From: Accumulibacter sp.
GTDB taxonomy: Bacteria; Pseudomonadota; Gammaproteobacteria; Burkholderiales; Rhodocyclaceae
Assembly: GCA_024235695.1 (NCBI GenBank)
Contig: JACKLX010000009.1
Span: 89,210-153,209, forward strand
Length of the DNA stretch: 64,000 bases
Direction: 5' to 3'
Of the stretch, positions 35,759-45,232 are shown piece by piece. The notes beneath the pieces are model-generated. The model was not told the origin of the DNA. It worked only from the letters and a program-made list of their open reading frames with translations, and did no database searches. Numbering within the stretch: position 1 is the stretch's first letter; every line of letters begins with the position of its first letter. Made by a program: the position numbers and the translations under genes.

Positions 35759-37114
35759 TCAGCCGTCGACGCGGTAGCGGGCGGCGCGGGCGTGTGCCGG
35801 CAAACCCTCGCCGTCGGCCAGGGTCGCCGCGATGCGGCCGAGGGTCTTCGACGCGGCCTGCGAAACACGGATCAGGCTGCTCCGCTTCTGGAAGTCGTAG
35901 ACCCCCAGCGGCGACGAGAAGCGCGCGCTGCCGGAAGTCGGCAGGACGTGGTTCGGCCCGGCGCAGTAGTCGCCCAGCGACTCCGAGCTATGACGACCAA
36001 TGAAGATCGCGCCGGCGTGACGAATCTTGTGCACCCAGGCGTCGGCATCGTCGACCGACAGTTCGAGGTGTTCGGGCGCGATCCGGTTGGCGATCCGGCA
36101 GGCTTCGTCGAGATCGCGCACCGCGATCAGCGCGCCGCGGTTTTCCAGCGCGGCACGGATCACCCGTTGCCGCGGCATGGTCGGCAGGAGTCTTTCGAGC
36201 GCCGCGGCGACTTGCTCGATATACGCGCGATCGGGACAAAGAAGTATCGACTGCGCCAGTTCGTCGTGCTCGGCTTGCGAGAAAAGATCCATTGCGACCC
36301 AGTCCGGGTCGGTATGGCCGTCGCAGATGATCAGGATTTCCGATGGCCCGGCGACCATGTCGATGCCGACGACGCCGAAGACGCGGCGCTTGGCCGCGGC
36401 GACATAGGCGTTGCCCGGGCCGACGATCTTGTCGACCTGCGGGATGCTGCGTGTACCGTAGGCCAACGCTGCGATCGCCTGCGCGCCGCCGATGGTGAAC
36501 ACCCGATCGACGCCGACCAGCGCCGCGGCAGCGAGCACCAGCGGGTTCTGCTCGCCGGCCGGCGTCGGCACGACCATGATCAGTTCGCCGACGCCGGCGA
36601 CGCGGGCCGGAATCGCATTCATCAGCACCGATGAAGGGTACGAGGCTTTGCCGCCGGGGACGTATAGCCCGACACGGTCGAGCGGCGTCACCTTCTGGCC
36701 GAGCATCGTCGCGCGCTCTGGCGCGCCGCCATTGCTGCCGGACTGCTCTCCCTGCTCCTGGTCCTCGTCGCCCTCCTCGTATTGCCAGCTTTGCAGGGTC
36801 TGCCGCTGGTGGTAGCGGCGGACGCGCTTGGCGGCGGCCTCGAGCGCCTGGCGCTGCTCGTCCGGCAGCTCGACGAGTGCCCGTTGCAGTTGGTCGCGGG
36901 AGATCTCCAGCTCGGCCATGCTGTGCACGCTCAGGCCGTCGAAACGCCGGGTGTAGTCCACCAGAGCGAGGTCGCCGCGTTGCCTGACGTCAGCCAGGAT
37001 GGCGGCGACGGTCTGCTCGACCGCTTCGTCCTGGGCGGCCTCGAAGGCCAGCAGCGCGTCCAGGCGCGAGCTGAAGTCGCTGTCGGTACTGACCAGGCGT
37101 TTGATCCCGATCAT
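35759..37114 (-). CDS. hisD: Histidinol dehydrogenase with an acidic insertion
   Basis: 451 residues from the ATG at 37114; the family is about 430. It oxidises histidinol to histidine using NAD and zinc. Family motifs are [40 protein letters not shown], the zinc and catalytic region SQAEHDE, EHLELSV and [10 protein letters not shown]-type [21 protein letters not shown]. Residues about 113-134, between SWQY and LGQKVTP, are an acidic Glu/Gln/Gly/Ser-rich insert of roughly 18 residues beyond the usual short turn. Its start overlaps the hisG stop by 4 bp. Confidence 0.95.
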   Translation of the reverse strand: MIGIKRLVSTDSDFSSRLDALLAFEAAQDEAVEQTVAAILADVRQRGDLALVDYTRRFDGLSVHSMAELEISRDQLQRALVELPDEQRQALEAAAKRVRRYHQRQTLQSWQYEEGDEDQEQGEQSGSNGGAPERATMLGQKVTPLDRVGLYVPGGKASYPSSVLMNAIPARVAGVGELIMVVPTPAGEQNPLVLAAAALVGVDRVFTIGGAQAIAALAYGTRSIPQVDKIVGPGNAYVAAAKRRVFGVVGIDMVAGPSEILIICDGHTDPDWVAMDLFSQAEHDELAQSILLCPDRAYIEQVAAALERLLPTMPRQRVIRAALENRGALIAVRDLDEACRIANRIAPEHLELSVDDADAWVHKIRHAGAIFIGRHSSESLGDYCAGPNHVLPTSGSARFSSPLGVYDFQKRSSLIRVSQAASKTLGRIAATLADGEGLPAHARAARYRVDG

Positions 37115-37755
37115 CGTTCGACGACGTCGGCGATGGCGTCGAGAATCGGCTCGAGCGTCTCGCGCTTGAGCTTGAGGGCCGCCTGGTTGACGATCAGCCG
37201 CGACGAGATGTCCATGATCTGTTCGACAGCGATCAGCTGGTTGGCTTTCAGCGTGCTGCCGGTCGACACCAGATCGACGATGGCGTCGGCGAGGCCGGCC
37301 AGCGGCGCCAGTTCCATCGAGCCGTAGAGCTTGATCAGGTCGACGTGCACGCCCTTGGCGGCAAAGTGCTCGCGGGCGATATTGACGTACTTGCTGGCGA
37401 CCTTGAGTCGCGCGCCCTGGCGGACGGCGTTGGCGTAGTCGAAACCGGCGGGGACGGCGACCATCATCCGGCACCTGGCGATCTGCAGATCGAGCGGCTG
37501 GTACAAGCCCTGGCTGCCGTGTTCAAGCAGCACGTCCTTGCCGGCGACGCCGAGGTCGGCGGCGCCGTATTGCACGTAGGTCGGCGCGTCGGTGGCGCGA
37601 ACGATGACCACGCGGACGTCGGCGCGGCTGGTCGGGATGATCAGCCGGCGGGAGGTTTCCGGATCCTCGAGCGGCTCGATCCCGGCTGCCGCCAGCAGCG
37701 GCAGCGTCTCTTCGAAAATGCGGCCCTTGGAGAGGGCGATGGTGATGCCATTCAC
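37111..37755 (-). CDS. hisG: ATP phosphoribosyltransferase, short form
   Basis: 214 residues from a GTG at 37755 ([17 protein letters not shown]). It is the short HisG without the C-terminal histidine-binding domain and would need HisZ for allosteric control; hisZ is not in the window. Motifs are [27 protein letters not shown], and the PRPP loop [12 protein letters not shown]. First and regulated step of histidine synthesis; first gene of the leftward hisG-hisD pair. Confidence 0.95.
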   Translation of the reverse strand: MNGITIALSKGRIFEETLPLLAAAGIEPLEDPETSRRLIIPTSRADVRVVIVRATDAPTYVQYGAADLGVAGKDVLLEHGSQGLYQPLDLQIARCRMMVAVPAGFDYANAVRQGARLKVASKYVNIAREHFAAKGVHVDLIKLYGSMELAPLAGLADAIVDLVSTGSTLKANQLIAVEQIMDISSRLIVNQAALKLKRETLEPILDAIADVVER

Positions 37756-38096
37756 GGCGCGTTTCCTGCTCGACGACGAAGCGCGCATTCTACCGCAACG
37801 CGGTGGCCGGGGCCGGCCGCCGGTCGGCACGCAAGTCGAGGCCTGCCGCCCCGACGCCAGGGTACCTGGCCGGCGATGACCGCGAGCAGTCGAGATCCGC
37901 CCGGGATGCAAAATATGCGCACAGATAGCGTATTATTCGCGCGCAGCCGCGGCAGCGAGGCCAATAAGGGTCAAAAAAGCAAGAAATGTGTGGCCGTCGA
38001 GCTCGCCACGTCGGCGCGCCAATCGTCCTGATCGGTGGAGTCAGGCGTGTGCTGGCGGATTTTTCAACGACCGCGGGTCATCGAGGGGGGTTTTGC
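37756..38096. other. 341-bp divergent gap between hisG and the first CNNM/CorC gene
   Basis: No gene seen. An AT-rich patch at about 37905-37940 (tgcaaaatatgc, tattatt at 37931) stands out from GC-rich flanks and is the best place for promoters of hisGD (leftward) and the CorC gene (rightward), but no good -35/-10 pair can be assigned. GAGGGGGG 5 nt before 38097 is the CorC ribosome site. Confidence 0.45.
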
Positions 38097-39530
38097 ATGG
38101 AACAGATGAATCTGTATCTCAATCTCGTACTTATTCTGGTATTCATCGCCGGCAACGCTTTTTTCGTCGGCTCGGAGATTGCCATCTCGTCGGCTCGTCG
38201 CAGTCGGATCAAGCAGCTGGCGGAAATGGGCGACAAGCGCGCCGCGAGAGTCGAGATGCTGCACAACGAACCGGAGCGTTTCTATTCGGTGACCCAGGTT
38301 GGCATCACTCTGGTTTCCCTCGGCCTCGGTGCCGTCGGCATGGAAACGATCAGTACCCTGACCGATTCGACCTTCGTTGCCGTGTTCACCATCTTCGGCC
38401 AAAGTGAGGCGGTGCACAAGGCGGCGCACACGATGTCGTATGCCTTTGCCTTCGTCGTCATTTCCTTCCTGCACGTGGTCGCCGGTGAACTGGCCCCCAA
38501 GGTCCTTGCCTTTCACAAGGCGGAACAGTTGAGCATGGCTGTCGGGTGGACGATCAACGCGCTCTACCTCACGTTCAAGCCGCTGATCCACGTCATGAAG
38601 ATGTCCTCGAATGCCCTGCTCAGGCTGTTCGGACAGCGGAATCTGCAGGGCCACGGCGAGAGCCACTTCACGATGTCGGTCGAGGAGATCCGCATGATCC
38701 TCTCGGCGAGCGAGAAGGACGGCACGCTGGCACCCGAGGAGACGCAGATGATCCGCGGCGTCTTTAAGCTCGACGAGCACACGGTCCGCGAGGCGATGAT
38801 TCCGCGCACGCGGATCAGGGCCTTGACGCAGGACGACACGCTGGCCGATGCCCTGCGGGTCTTCCGCGACGTGCCGCACGCGCGCTTCCCGATCTGTGAC
38901 AAGAGCCTCGACCGGATCACCGGCGTGGTGGCGATCAAGGAGTTGCTGACGGTGATGGCGGAAAGCAGCGGCCAGACGCTCGAAGAGGTCAGTCGGCGGC
39001 CGGTCGGCGACTTCGCGCAAGCGCCGTTCATCGTTCCGAACAGCAAGTCGCTGAGCGATCTGCTCAAGGAATTCAAGCACACCCGCCAGCAAATGGCGAT
39101 CGTCATCGACGAGTACGGTGGTACCGAAGGGATCATCACTCTCGAGGACATCCTCGAGGAAATCGTCGGCGAGTACGAGGATGAGTTCACGCGACAGGGG
39201 CGGCGGTTGCGGAAGCTGGTCGGCAGCCAGTACGAGATCGACGCGTCGATGCGGGTCACCGACCTGGAGTCGCTGCTCGATTTTCCGTTCCCACTGGACG
39301 ACGATTACGTCACGCTGGCGGGACTGTTCTACAAGAAGCTGGGCAACGTGCCCAAGGTCGGCGACTCCGTCGAACTCGAGGGCGGCCGGCTGACGGTGCT
39401 CGAAATGGACAACCACCGGATTACGCTGCTGAAGTTCGAGGACACTGCCCTGGGCGATGACGGGGTCGTGCGCCTGGTGGAAGACTCATCCGCCGCCGAT
39501 GCCGTCGTCGCCCAGCCGGCACAGGATTGA
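38097..39530 (+). CDS. CNNM/CorC (hemolysin C-like) transporter family protein, copy 1
   Basis: 477 residues. The N-terminal DUF21/CNNM membrane domain (about 1-190, [37 protein letters not shown]) is followed by a CBS pair (about 215-345: [29 protein letters not shown]) and a CorC_HlyC domain (about 360-440, [22 protein letters not shown]). The family exports or exchanges Mg2+ and related divalent metals, despite the older name hemolysin. Start chosen for the GAGGGGGG ribosome site; a frame upstream is open but not family-like. A likely terminator hairpin follows at 39550. Confidence 0.9.
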   Translation: MEQMNLYLNLVLILVFIAGNAFFVGSEIAISSARRSRIKQLAEMGDKRAARVEMLHNEPERFYSVTQVGITLVSLGLGAVGMETISTLTDSTFVAVFTIFGQSEAVHKAAHTMSYAFAFVVISFLHVVAGELAPKVLAFHKAEQLSMAVGWTINALYLTFKPLIHVMKMSSNALLRLFGQRNLQGHGESHFTMSVEEIRMILSASEKDGTLAPEETQMIRGVFKLDEHTVREAMIPRTRIRALTQDDTLADALRVFRDVPHARFPICDKSLDRITGVVAIKELLTVMAESSGQTLEEVSRRPVGDFAQAPFIVPNSKSLSDLLKEFKHTRQQMAIVIDEYGGTEGIITLEDILEEIVGEYEDEFTRQGRRLRKLVGSQYEIDASMRVTDLESLLDFPFPLDDDYVTLAGLFYKKLGNVPKVGDSVELEGGRLTVLEMDNHRITLLKFEDTALGDDGVVRLVEDSSAADAVVAQPAQD

Positions 39531-39549
39531 CCAGCCGCGGCTCCGCCCG

Positions 39550-39573
39550 GGCAGGCGGGGTGACCCGCTTGCC
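39550..39573 (+). terminator. Hairpin terminator candidate after CorC copy 1
   Basis: A 10-bp stem with one G-U pair (GGCAGGCGGG/CCCGCTTGCC) and a GTGA tetraloop begins 19 bp past the stop codon. It is stable and well placed, but no strong U-tract follows. Confidence 0.45.
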
Positions 39574-39690
39574 GTCATGAAAGTCGTGGTTTCTGCCGGT
39601 TTTCGTCCGTTTCCCGCTTTCTGCGTGGTTTATGCAGCCGTCACGGGCGGCAGATGGCTCTGCCGTGTGTGACGCGATTGCCAATACAGG

Positions 39691-39699
39691 TGTTATATT
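39691..39699 (+). promoter_or_regulatory. Extended -10 promoter candidate for CorC copies 2-3
   Basis: TGTTATATT matches the extended -10 form TG-n-TATAAT at five of six core bases. No good -35 lies 17 bp upstream, which extended -10 promoters can tolerate. It would start a transcript near 39706. Confidence 0.4.
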
Positions 39700-39705
39700 G
39701 CCGGC

Positions 39706-39924
39706 TTCGTCGCCGACCGGGTCCCCTTGTCCCGAAGCGCCGACCAAGCGGGGGAAGATGAACGCGCGTCGCGGCAATGAGCCGCGCCGTCGACGTGTCT
39801 GGCTCGTTCTGCACAGGCGTCACTGAGGCTTACCCACGGGACTGCTCGCCGGCGGGTTGTTGGACGCTGGCGAGCAGCTGCTTTGTGCAAGGGTGTCGCT
39901 AAACCGTAGTCGAGGAGCACGCAT
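39706..39924 (+). promoter_or_regulatory. Long 5' leader with several inverted repeats, possible structured RNA
   Basis: The leader upstream of CorC copies 2-3 contains nested complementary segments: GCTTCG/CGAAGC (39704-39709 with 39733-39738), CGCGGC/GCCGCG around a 5-nt loop (39770-39786), TGCACA/TGTGCA (39810-39815 with 39884-39889) enclosing a perfect 9-bp stem CTGCTCGCC/GGCGAGCAG (39842-39850 with 39869-39877). An 8-nt direct repeat cgccgacc occurs at 39711 and 39739. I could not match it to a known riboswitch class from memory; a metal sensor would suit the genes behind it. GAGGAG lies 9 nt before the ATG. Confidence 0.35.
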
Positions 39925-41421
39925 ATGGACCAACTGGCTGGGCAAGTGCCCGACTGGGTCGACCTGGAACTGGTCGTCCGGGTTTGCGTTCAGATCATCC
40001 TTCTGACCGTCTCGGCGTTCTTTTCGGGATCCGAAACGGCGCTGTTTTCGCTGACTTCCTTCGATCTGCAGAGGTTGCAGAACAGCCAGCATCCGCGTTT
40101 CAAGAGTATCCAGGAAATGCTGGAAGAACCGCGGCGCCTGATCATCTCGCTGTTATGCGGCAACGAGCTGGTGAACATTGCCTCGGCGGCCAACATGGCG
40201 GCGATCCTCTTGAAGTATTTCACCGAAGACCAGACCACCTGGATCAACATCGTGGTAATGGTGCCGATGCTTCTGCTGTTCGGCGAAGTGACACCCAAGA
40301 CCATTGCTGTCACCTACCCGATGATGGTCGCGACTCGCTTCTCGGCAGCGCTGCTGCCGCGATGGATCGCTTTTATTGCGCCCCTGCGCAAGGTCGTACG
40401 GGCAGTGGCTGACCGGATCACGACGGCCATCGTCGGCGAGCCGGTGAAGAGGGAAAATATCCTCCACTCCGACGAATTTCGTACGCTGGTGGAGGAAGGC
40501 GAGGCCAGTGGCGCGATCGTACCCACCGAGCGGATTCTCATAGACAACATGCTTGAGGCTTCGGAAGCGGAGGTGGTGGACATCATGACTCCGATTTCGA
40601 GCATGATTTCCTTTGACGTGGACGATCCGCTGCCGCAGGTGGTGGAAGCCTTTCAGGCCATCCGTCATCCCCGCGTGCCGCTCTTCGAGGATACTCCGGC
40701 GAACGTCGTCGGCTTCCTCCACTCGGAAGACATCATCAAGCTGGTTCGCGGTGGCGGCGACCTGGCGTCGATCAGGGTCCGCGATGTGATGCGGCAGCCC
40801 CATTTTGTACCGTCGACCAAGAAAGTGGATGAAATGGTCGAGTTCTTCCAGGAGAACCGTACGCGCGTCGCTCTGGTGATCGGGGAGTACGCCAATGTCC
40901 TGGGGATCGTCTCGATCCGCGACGTGGCGGCTTTCATGCTCGGCCGGCTTGCTCCGCCGCAGGATGAGCCTGGCGTCAGGGAGATCGAGCAGAGCAAGAT
41001 CTATTCGATCCCTGGCGACATGAGTCTGGTGGACTTCAATCAGTTGGTGGGCGCCAACCTCGATGACCCGAGCATGAACACCGTCGGCGGCCTGGTCATG
41101 CGATTACTGAACCGCTTGCCGAAGGGTGGCGACTCGGTCACCTTCGAGGGTTTCATTTTTTCCGTCGAGCGCATGCGGGGTCTACGTATCGACGAGCTCC
41201 GTGTCACCCGCCTGGACCTGGGTCCGGACCCCGAACCAGTGGCCGAGCCGCAGGCCGACGACCCCGGGGTAGAGGGTTCCGGCGCGTCTGATGAACAGGC
41301 CGGGGCGATCGAGGATCCGCAGGCCGATTTGGCGTCCGTGCCGTCAACCGCGGCCGGGGAGGATACGGCAGGCGTCGACGGAACATCTTCGGCTGTTCCG
41401 TCGACGACGAAAGGGGGCTGA
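39925..41421 (+). CDS. CNNM/CorC (hemolysin C-like) transporter family protein, copy 2
   Basis: 498 residues. DUF21 membrane domain (about 15-205, SAFFSGSETALFSLTSFDLQRLQ, LLFGEVTPKTIAVTYP), CBS pair (about 220-345, MTPISSMISFDVDDPLPQ, VIGEYANVLGIVSIRDV) and CorC_HlyC domain (about 365-435). The last 60 residues are acidic, Pro/Ala/Ser-rich and probably disordered. Predicted divalent-metal (Mg2+/Co2+) exporter in the inner membrane. It is followed 3 bp later by copy 3, so the two are probably one operon and may form a heteromer. Confidence 0.88.
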   Translation: MDQLAGQVPDWVDLELVVRVCVQIILLTVSAFFSGSETALFSLTSFDLQRLQNSQHPRFKSIQEMLEEPRRLIISLLCGNELVNIASAANMAAILLKYFTEDQTTWINIVVMVPMLLLFGEVTPKTIAVTYPMMVATRFSAALLPRWIAFIAPLRKVVRAVADRITTAIVGEPVKRENILHSDEFRTLVEEGEASGAIVPTERILIDNMLEASEAEVVDIMTPISSMISFDVDDPLPQVVEAFQAIRHPRVPLFEDTPANVVGFLHSEDIIKLVRGGGDLASIRVRDVMRQPHFVPSTKKVDEMVEFFQENRTRVALVIGEYANVLGIVSIRDVAAFMLGRLAPPQDEPGVREIEQSKIYSIPGDMSLVDFNQLVGANLDDPSMNTVGGLVMRLLNRLPKGGDSVTFEGFIFSVERMRGLRIDELRVTRLDLGPDPEPVAEPQADDPGVEGSGASDEQAGAIEDPQADLASVPSTAAGEDTAGVDGTSSAVPSTTKGG

Positions 41422-41424
41422 TCC

Positions 41425-42699
41425 GTGGAAATCTTCTTCGAATGCGTGCTGATCGTGATTTTCCTGCTGCTCAAGGGCTTCTTCTCCGGTTCGGAGATCG
41501 CCATGGTGAACAGCGACAAGATCAGGCTGCGTCATCTGGCCAAGACCGGCGACAAGGGTGCTGCACTGGTGCTCAAGCTGTACAAGACACCGGACGAGCT
41601 GCTGGGAACAACCCTGGTGGGGACCAACGTGGCCACGGTGACGGTCACCACGCTGATCACGCTCATCTTCATCGAATTCCTGGGGCCTAGCGGGGACATC
41701 ATCTCGGTGGTGCTGGCCACCCCGTTTCTGCTGATCCTCGGGGAGATCGTGCCGAAGAGTATCTACCAGCAGAAGGCCGATTTCCTGGTGACCCGCATTG
41801 TCTTCGGGCTGCGCTTTTTTGCCTGGATCTTCGCTCCGGTAATCTTTGTCTTCAGTCGCGTGGCCCGCTTTGCCACCCGCTTGGCGGGGGGCAGCACACC
41901 GGTGAAGGGCGGCTACATCAGCCGCGAGGAACTGCGCATGCTGCTCGAGATGTCGTCGAACACGCCCGACGACGACGGCAGCTTCGACGCCGAAAAAGTG
42001 GCCCGCATCACGCGCTTCTCGGAGACTTCGGTGGGCGAGGTGATGACTCCACTCGACGAGGTGGTGGGAATCAGCGAGCACGCCAGCATGGAAGAGGCGG
42101 TGAAGCTGGTGCTCGCGCACGGCTACAATCGACTGCCGGTTTATCGCGGTAACATGTCACACATCGTTGGCATCCTCACCTTGAACTCGTGGGATCTGAT
42201 GGCCGCCGATATCAACCAGAAGGCCAAGACCAGTTATATCCAGGAACCGGTCTATGTCACCTCCAGGCAGCCGATAGACCGCACCATCAAGACGCTCCTC
42301 CTGCGCCCGATAGACTTCATGGCGATAGTCGTGAACGAGTTCGGTTTGGCCATCGGCATTCTCAGCATGGAGGACATCTTCGAGGAGGTGGTTGGAGAAA
42401 TCGATGTCGGCTACGATTTCGACGAGTACGAATCCCACCGCAGCAAACAGCGCATCATGATCAAGCAGCTGGGATCCGAGGAGTTTCTGGTCGACGGCCG
42501 GATGCCGATCTCGCAGATCAACGAGGAACTGCATCTGAACATTCCGATGGAGGCGGCTCATACGGTGGCCGGACTGATCATCAACCGTCTGCGTACCATT
42601 CCACCCGTGGGGAGCTACATACGTGAGGAAACCTACCAGTTCACGGTGCGGACCGTGAGTGCGCGGACCGTTACCAAGGTGCACATCCAGCGGGTCTGA
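41425..42699 (+). CDS. CNNM/CorC (hemolysin C-like) transporter family protein, copy 3
   Basis: 424 residues from a GTG at 41425, preceded by AAGGGGG and only 3 bp after copy 2. DUF21 domain (about 1-185, LKGFFSGSEIAMVNSDKIRLRHLAK, LGEIVPKSIYQQKAD), CBS pair (about 200-330, MTPLDEVVGISE, VVNEFGLAIGILSMEDIFEEVVGEI) and CorC_HlyC domain (about 345-420, EEFLVDGRMPISQINEEL). Most similar in layout to copy 2. Same predicted metal-transport role. Confidence 0.88.
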   Translation: MEIFFECVLIVIFLLLKGFFSGSEIAMVNSDKIRLRHLAKTGDKGAALVLKLYKTPDELLGTTLVGTNVATVTVTTLITLIFIEFLGPSGDIISVVLATPFLLILGEIVPKSIYQQKADFLVTRIVFGLRFFAWIFAPVIFVFSRVARFATRLAGGSTPVKGGYISREELRMLLEMSSNTPDDDGSFDAEKVARITRFSETSVGEVMTPLDEVVGISEHASMEEAVKLVLAHGYNRLPVYRGNMSHIVGILTLNSWDLMAADINQKAKTSYIQEPVYVTSRQPIDRTIKTLLLRPIDFMAIVVNEFGLAIGILSMEDIFEEVVGEIDVGYDFDEYESHRSKQRIMIKQLGSEEFLVDGRMPISQINEELHLNIPMEAAHTVAGLIINRLRTIPPVGSYIREETYQFTVRTVSARTVTKVHIQRV

Positions 42700-42883
42700 T
42701 TGCCACGAGCTGGTCATTCGTCCGTGTCCGGGCGGCAACGCAAGCGGCTGCGCGACACGGTGGCGGCCAGTCAGCTGCTACCGCCAACACCGCCGAACAA
42801 AGGCCTCGTCGATGATCTTCGTGCGGGCGGGCCTTGCCGGCGATCCGCGCGGCACCTCGAGGCAAGGTTTCCAAGCGGTCCTC

Positions 42884-45121
42884 TCAGCGAACGCAATCGA
42901 CCGAGTACACCGGCTTGCCGTTGACGATCGCCTTGACCAGGCCGTGCACGTCGGTTTCGAAGCCGGGAAAGCGCTCGTTGAAATCGCGCGCGAAGCGCAG
43001 GTAACGAACGATCGTGGCGTTGAAGCGCTCGCCGGGAATCAGCAGTGGAATTCCCGGCGGGTAGGGCGTCAACAGGGTGCTGGTGATCCGTCCCTCGAGA
43101 TCGTCGATCGGCACGCGGTCGATCTCGCGGTGCGCCATGCGGGCAAAGGCATCGGTCGGCTTCATCGCCGGTTCCATGTCGGAAAGGTACATCTCGGTGG
43201 TCAGGTGCGCCACGTCGTTGGCGGCGTAGATGCCGTGAATCTGCTTGCACAGATCCTTCAGCCCGTAGCGCTCGTAACGGGGGTTCTTGGCCAGGAACTC
43301 CGGCATGACTTTCCACAGCGCCAGGTTCTGGTCGTAACCGTCCTTGAACTGCTGCAGTTCGGTGACCATGGTGTTCCAGCGGCCCTTGGTGATGCCGATG
43401 GTGAACATGATGAAGAACGAATAGAGGCCACACTTCTCGACGATGATTCCATGCTCGGCGAGGTACTTGGTGACGATCGCTGCCGGTATTCCCCAATCGG
43501 AGAAGTCGCCATCGACATCGAGCCCGGGGGTGATGATCGTCGCCTTGATCGGGTCGAGCATGTTGAAGCCCTCGGCGAGCATGCCGAAGCCGTGCCAGCG
43601 TTCGCCCGGTTTGAGAATCCACGCCGCCCGCTCCTCGATTCCCTCCTCCGACAGGTCGTCCGGGCCCCAGACCTTGAACCACCAGTCGGCGCCCCATTCC
43701 TGCTCGACCTTGCGCATCGTCCGACGGAAGTTGAGCGCTTCGGCAATCGACTCCTCGACCAGCGCCGTTCCGCCCGGCGCCTCCATCATCGCCGCCGCGA
43801 CGTCGCAGGAAGCGATGATCGCGTACTGCGGCGAGGTCGAGGTGTGCATCAGGTAGGCTTCATTGAAGATGTCGCGGTCGAGTTGGCGCCCTTGCGAATC
43901 CTGCACAAGAATCTGTGAGGCCTGCGAGAGGCCGGCGAGCAGCTTGTGCGTCGACTGCGTCGAGAAAATCATCGCATCCTTGCAGCGTGGACGGTCGGCG
44001 CCGATCGCGTGGTAGTCGCCATAGAACTCGTGGAAAGCGGCGTGCGGCAGCCAGGCCTCGTCGAAGTGCAGCGTGTCGATCACGCCGTCGAGCATCTCCT
44101 TGATTTCCTCGACGTTGTAGAGAATCCCGTCGTAGGTGCTCTGGGTGATGGTCAGTACGCGTGGCTTGGCGTCGACCGTGCGCGCGAACGGATGCGATTC
44201 GATCTTCTTGCGGATGTTCTGCCAGCGGAACTGTTCTTTCGGAATCGGCCCGATGATGCCGAAGTGGTTGCGGGTCGGCATCAGGAACACCGGTATCGCG
44301 CCGGTCATGATGATCGAGTGGAGAACCGACTTGTGGCAGTTGCGGTCGACAACCACGACGTCGCCGGGCGCCACCGTCGAGTGCCAGACGATCTTGTTCG
44401 ACGTCGAGGTGCCGTTGGTCACGAAATAGAGGTGGTCGGCATTGAAGATGCGCGCCGCGTTGCGTTCCGAGGCGGCCACCGGGCCGGTGTGGTCGAGCAG
44501 CTGGCCGAGTTCCTCGACGGCGTTGCAGACGTCGGCACGCAGCATGTTCTCACCGAAAAACTGGTGGAACATCCGGCCGACCGGGCTTTTCAGGAAGGCG
44601 ACGCCACCCGAGTGCCCCGGGCAGTGCCAGGAATACGAGCCGTCTTCGGCATAGTGGGTCAGGGCGCGGAAAAACGGCGGCGCCAGGCTTGCCAGGTAGG
44701 CCCTCGCCTCGCGGACGACGTAGCGGCCGATGAACTCGGCGGTGTCCTCGAACATGTGGATGAAGCCATGCAACTCGCGCAGGACGTCGTTCGGAATATG
44801 GCCCGAGGTGCGCGTCTCGCCGTAGAGGAAGATCGGAATGGCCTCGTTGCGACAGCGGATTTCCTTGACAAAGGCACGCAGGCCGGCGACCGTTTCTTCG
44901 GCCTTGCCATCCCTGAAGTCCTCGTCGTCGATTGACAGGATGAACGCCGAGGCACGGCTCTGCTGTTGTGCGAACGACGTCAGATCGCCATAGCTGGTGA
45001 CCCCGAGCGTATCAAAGCCCTTCTTTTCGATCGCTTTGGCCAGGGCGCGGATGCCAAGTCCGCCGGTACTCTCGGAGCGGTAGTCCTTGTCGATGATGAT
45101 TACCGGGAAGTCGAAATGCAT
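42884..45121 (-). CDS. Orn/Lys/Arg decarboxylase
   Basis: 745 residues, the size of the AdiA/LdcC/SpeC family. It has an N-terminal receiver-like wing domain (about 1-130), the major PLP domain with WHCPGHSGG (about 165-173), FVTNGTSTSNK, DEAWLPHAAF and the PLP-binding Lys393 in STHKLLAGLSQAS, and the C-terminal domain ending with PYPPGIPLLIPGE. It converts a basic amino acid to a diamine or agmatine, for polyamine supply or acid resistance; arginine, lysine or ornithine cannot be told apart here. Downstream of dcd on the same strand, a pairing I recall from other Betaproteobacteria. Confidence 0.9.
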   Translation of the reverse strand: MHFDFPVIIIDKDYRSESTGGLGIRALAKAIEKKGFDTLGVTSYGDLTSFAQQQSRASAFILSIDDEDFRDGKAEETVAGLRAFVKEIRCRNEAIPIFLYGETRTSGHIPNDVLRELHGFIHMFEDTAEFIGRYVVREARAYLASLAPPFFRALTHYAEDGSYSWHCPGHSGGVAFLKSPVGRMFHQFFGENMLRADVCNAVEELGQLLDHTGPVAASERNAARIFNADHLYFVTNGTSTSNKIVWHSTVAPGDVVVVDRNCHKSVLHSIIMTGAIPVFLMPTRNHFGIIGPIPKEQFRWQNIRKKIESHPFARTVDAKPRVLTITQSTYDGILYNVEEIKEMLDGVIDTLHFDEAWLPHAAFHEFYGDYHAIGADRPRCKDAMIFSTQSTHKLLAGLSQASQILVQDSQGRQLDRDIFNEAYLMHTSTSPQYAIIASCDVAAAMMEAPGGTALVEESIAEALNFRRTMRKVEQEWGADWWFKVWGPDDLSEEGIEERAAWILKPGERWHGFGMLAEGFNMLDPIKATIITPGLDVDGDFSDWGIPAAIVTKYLAEHGIIVEKCGLYSFFIMFTIGITKGRWNTMVTELQQFKDGYDQNLALWKVMPEFLAKNPRYERYGLKDLCKQIHGIYAANDVAHLTTEMYLSDMEPAMKPTDAFARMAHREIDRVPIDDLEGRITSTLLTPYPPGIPLLIPGERFNATIVRYLRFARDFNERFPGFETDVHGLVKAIVNGKPVYSVDCVR

Positions 45122-45232
45122 GGCCAGTCCAGTGTGAATTCAATGGCGGGGGGCAGCGGTACGGGCACGGTGGTCACGCCGGTGCCGGCAATTGCGCTGA
45201 CCTCCTGGACAGTGCGACGGGCGCACACGGCG

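Larger units (their letters stand above)
39531..39924. other. 394-bp gap between CorC copies 1 and 2
   Basis: It holds a terminator-like hairpin for copy 1, an extended -10 promoter and a leader of about 218 nt with inverted repeats, all described separately. I see no protein gene in it. Confidence 0.5.

Noticed and set aside
39706-39924. Firm assignment of the CorC leader to the M-box or yybP-ykoY riboswitch
   Set aside because: A few words resemble parts of these families (for example a TGAGGCTTACC-like stretch) but the conserved cores are not matched; only a candidate structured leader is claimed.
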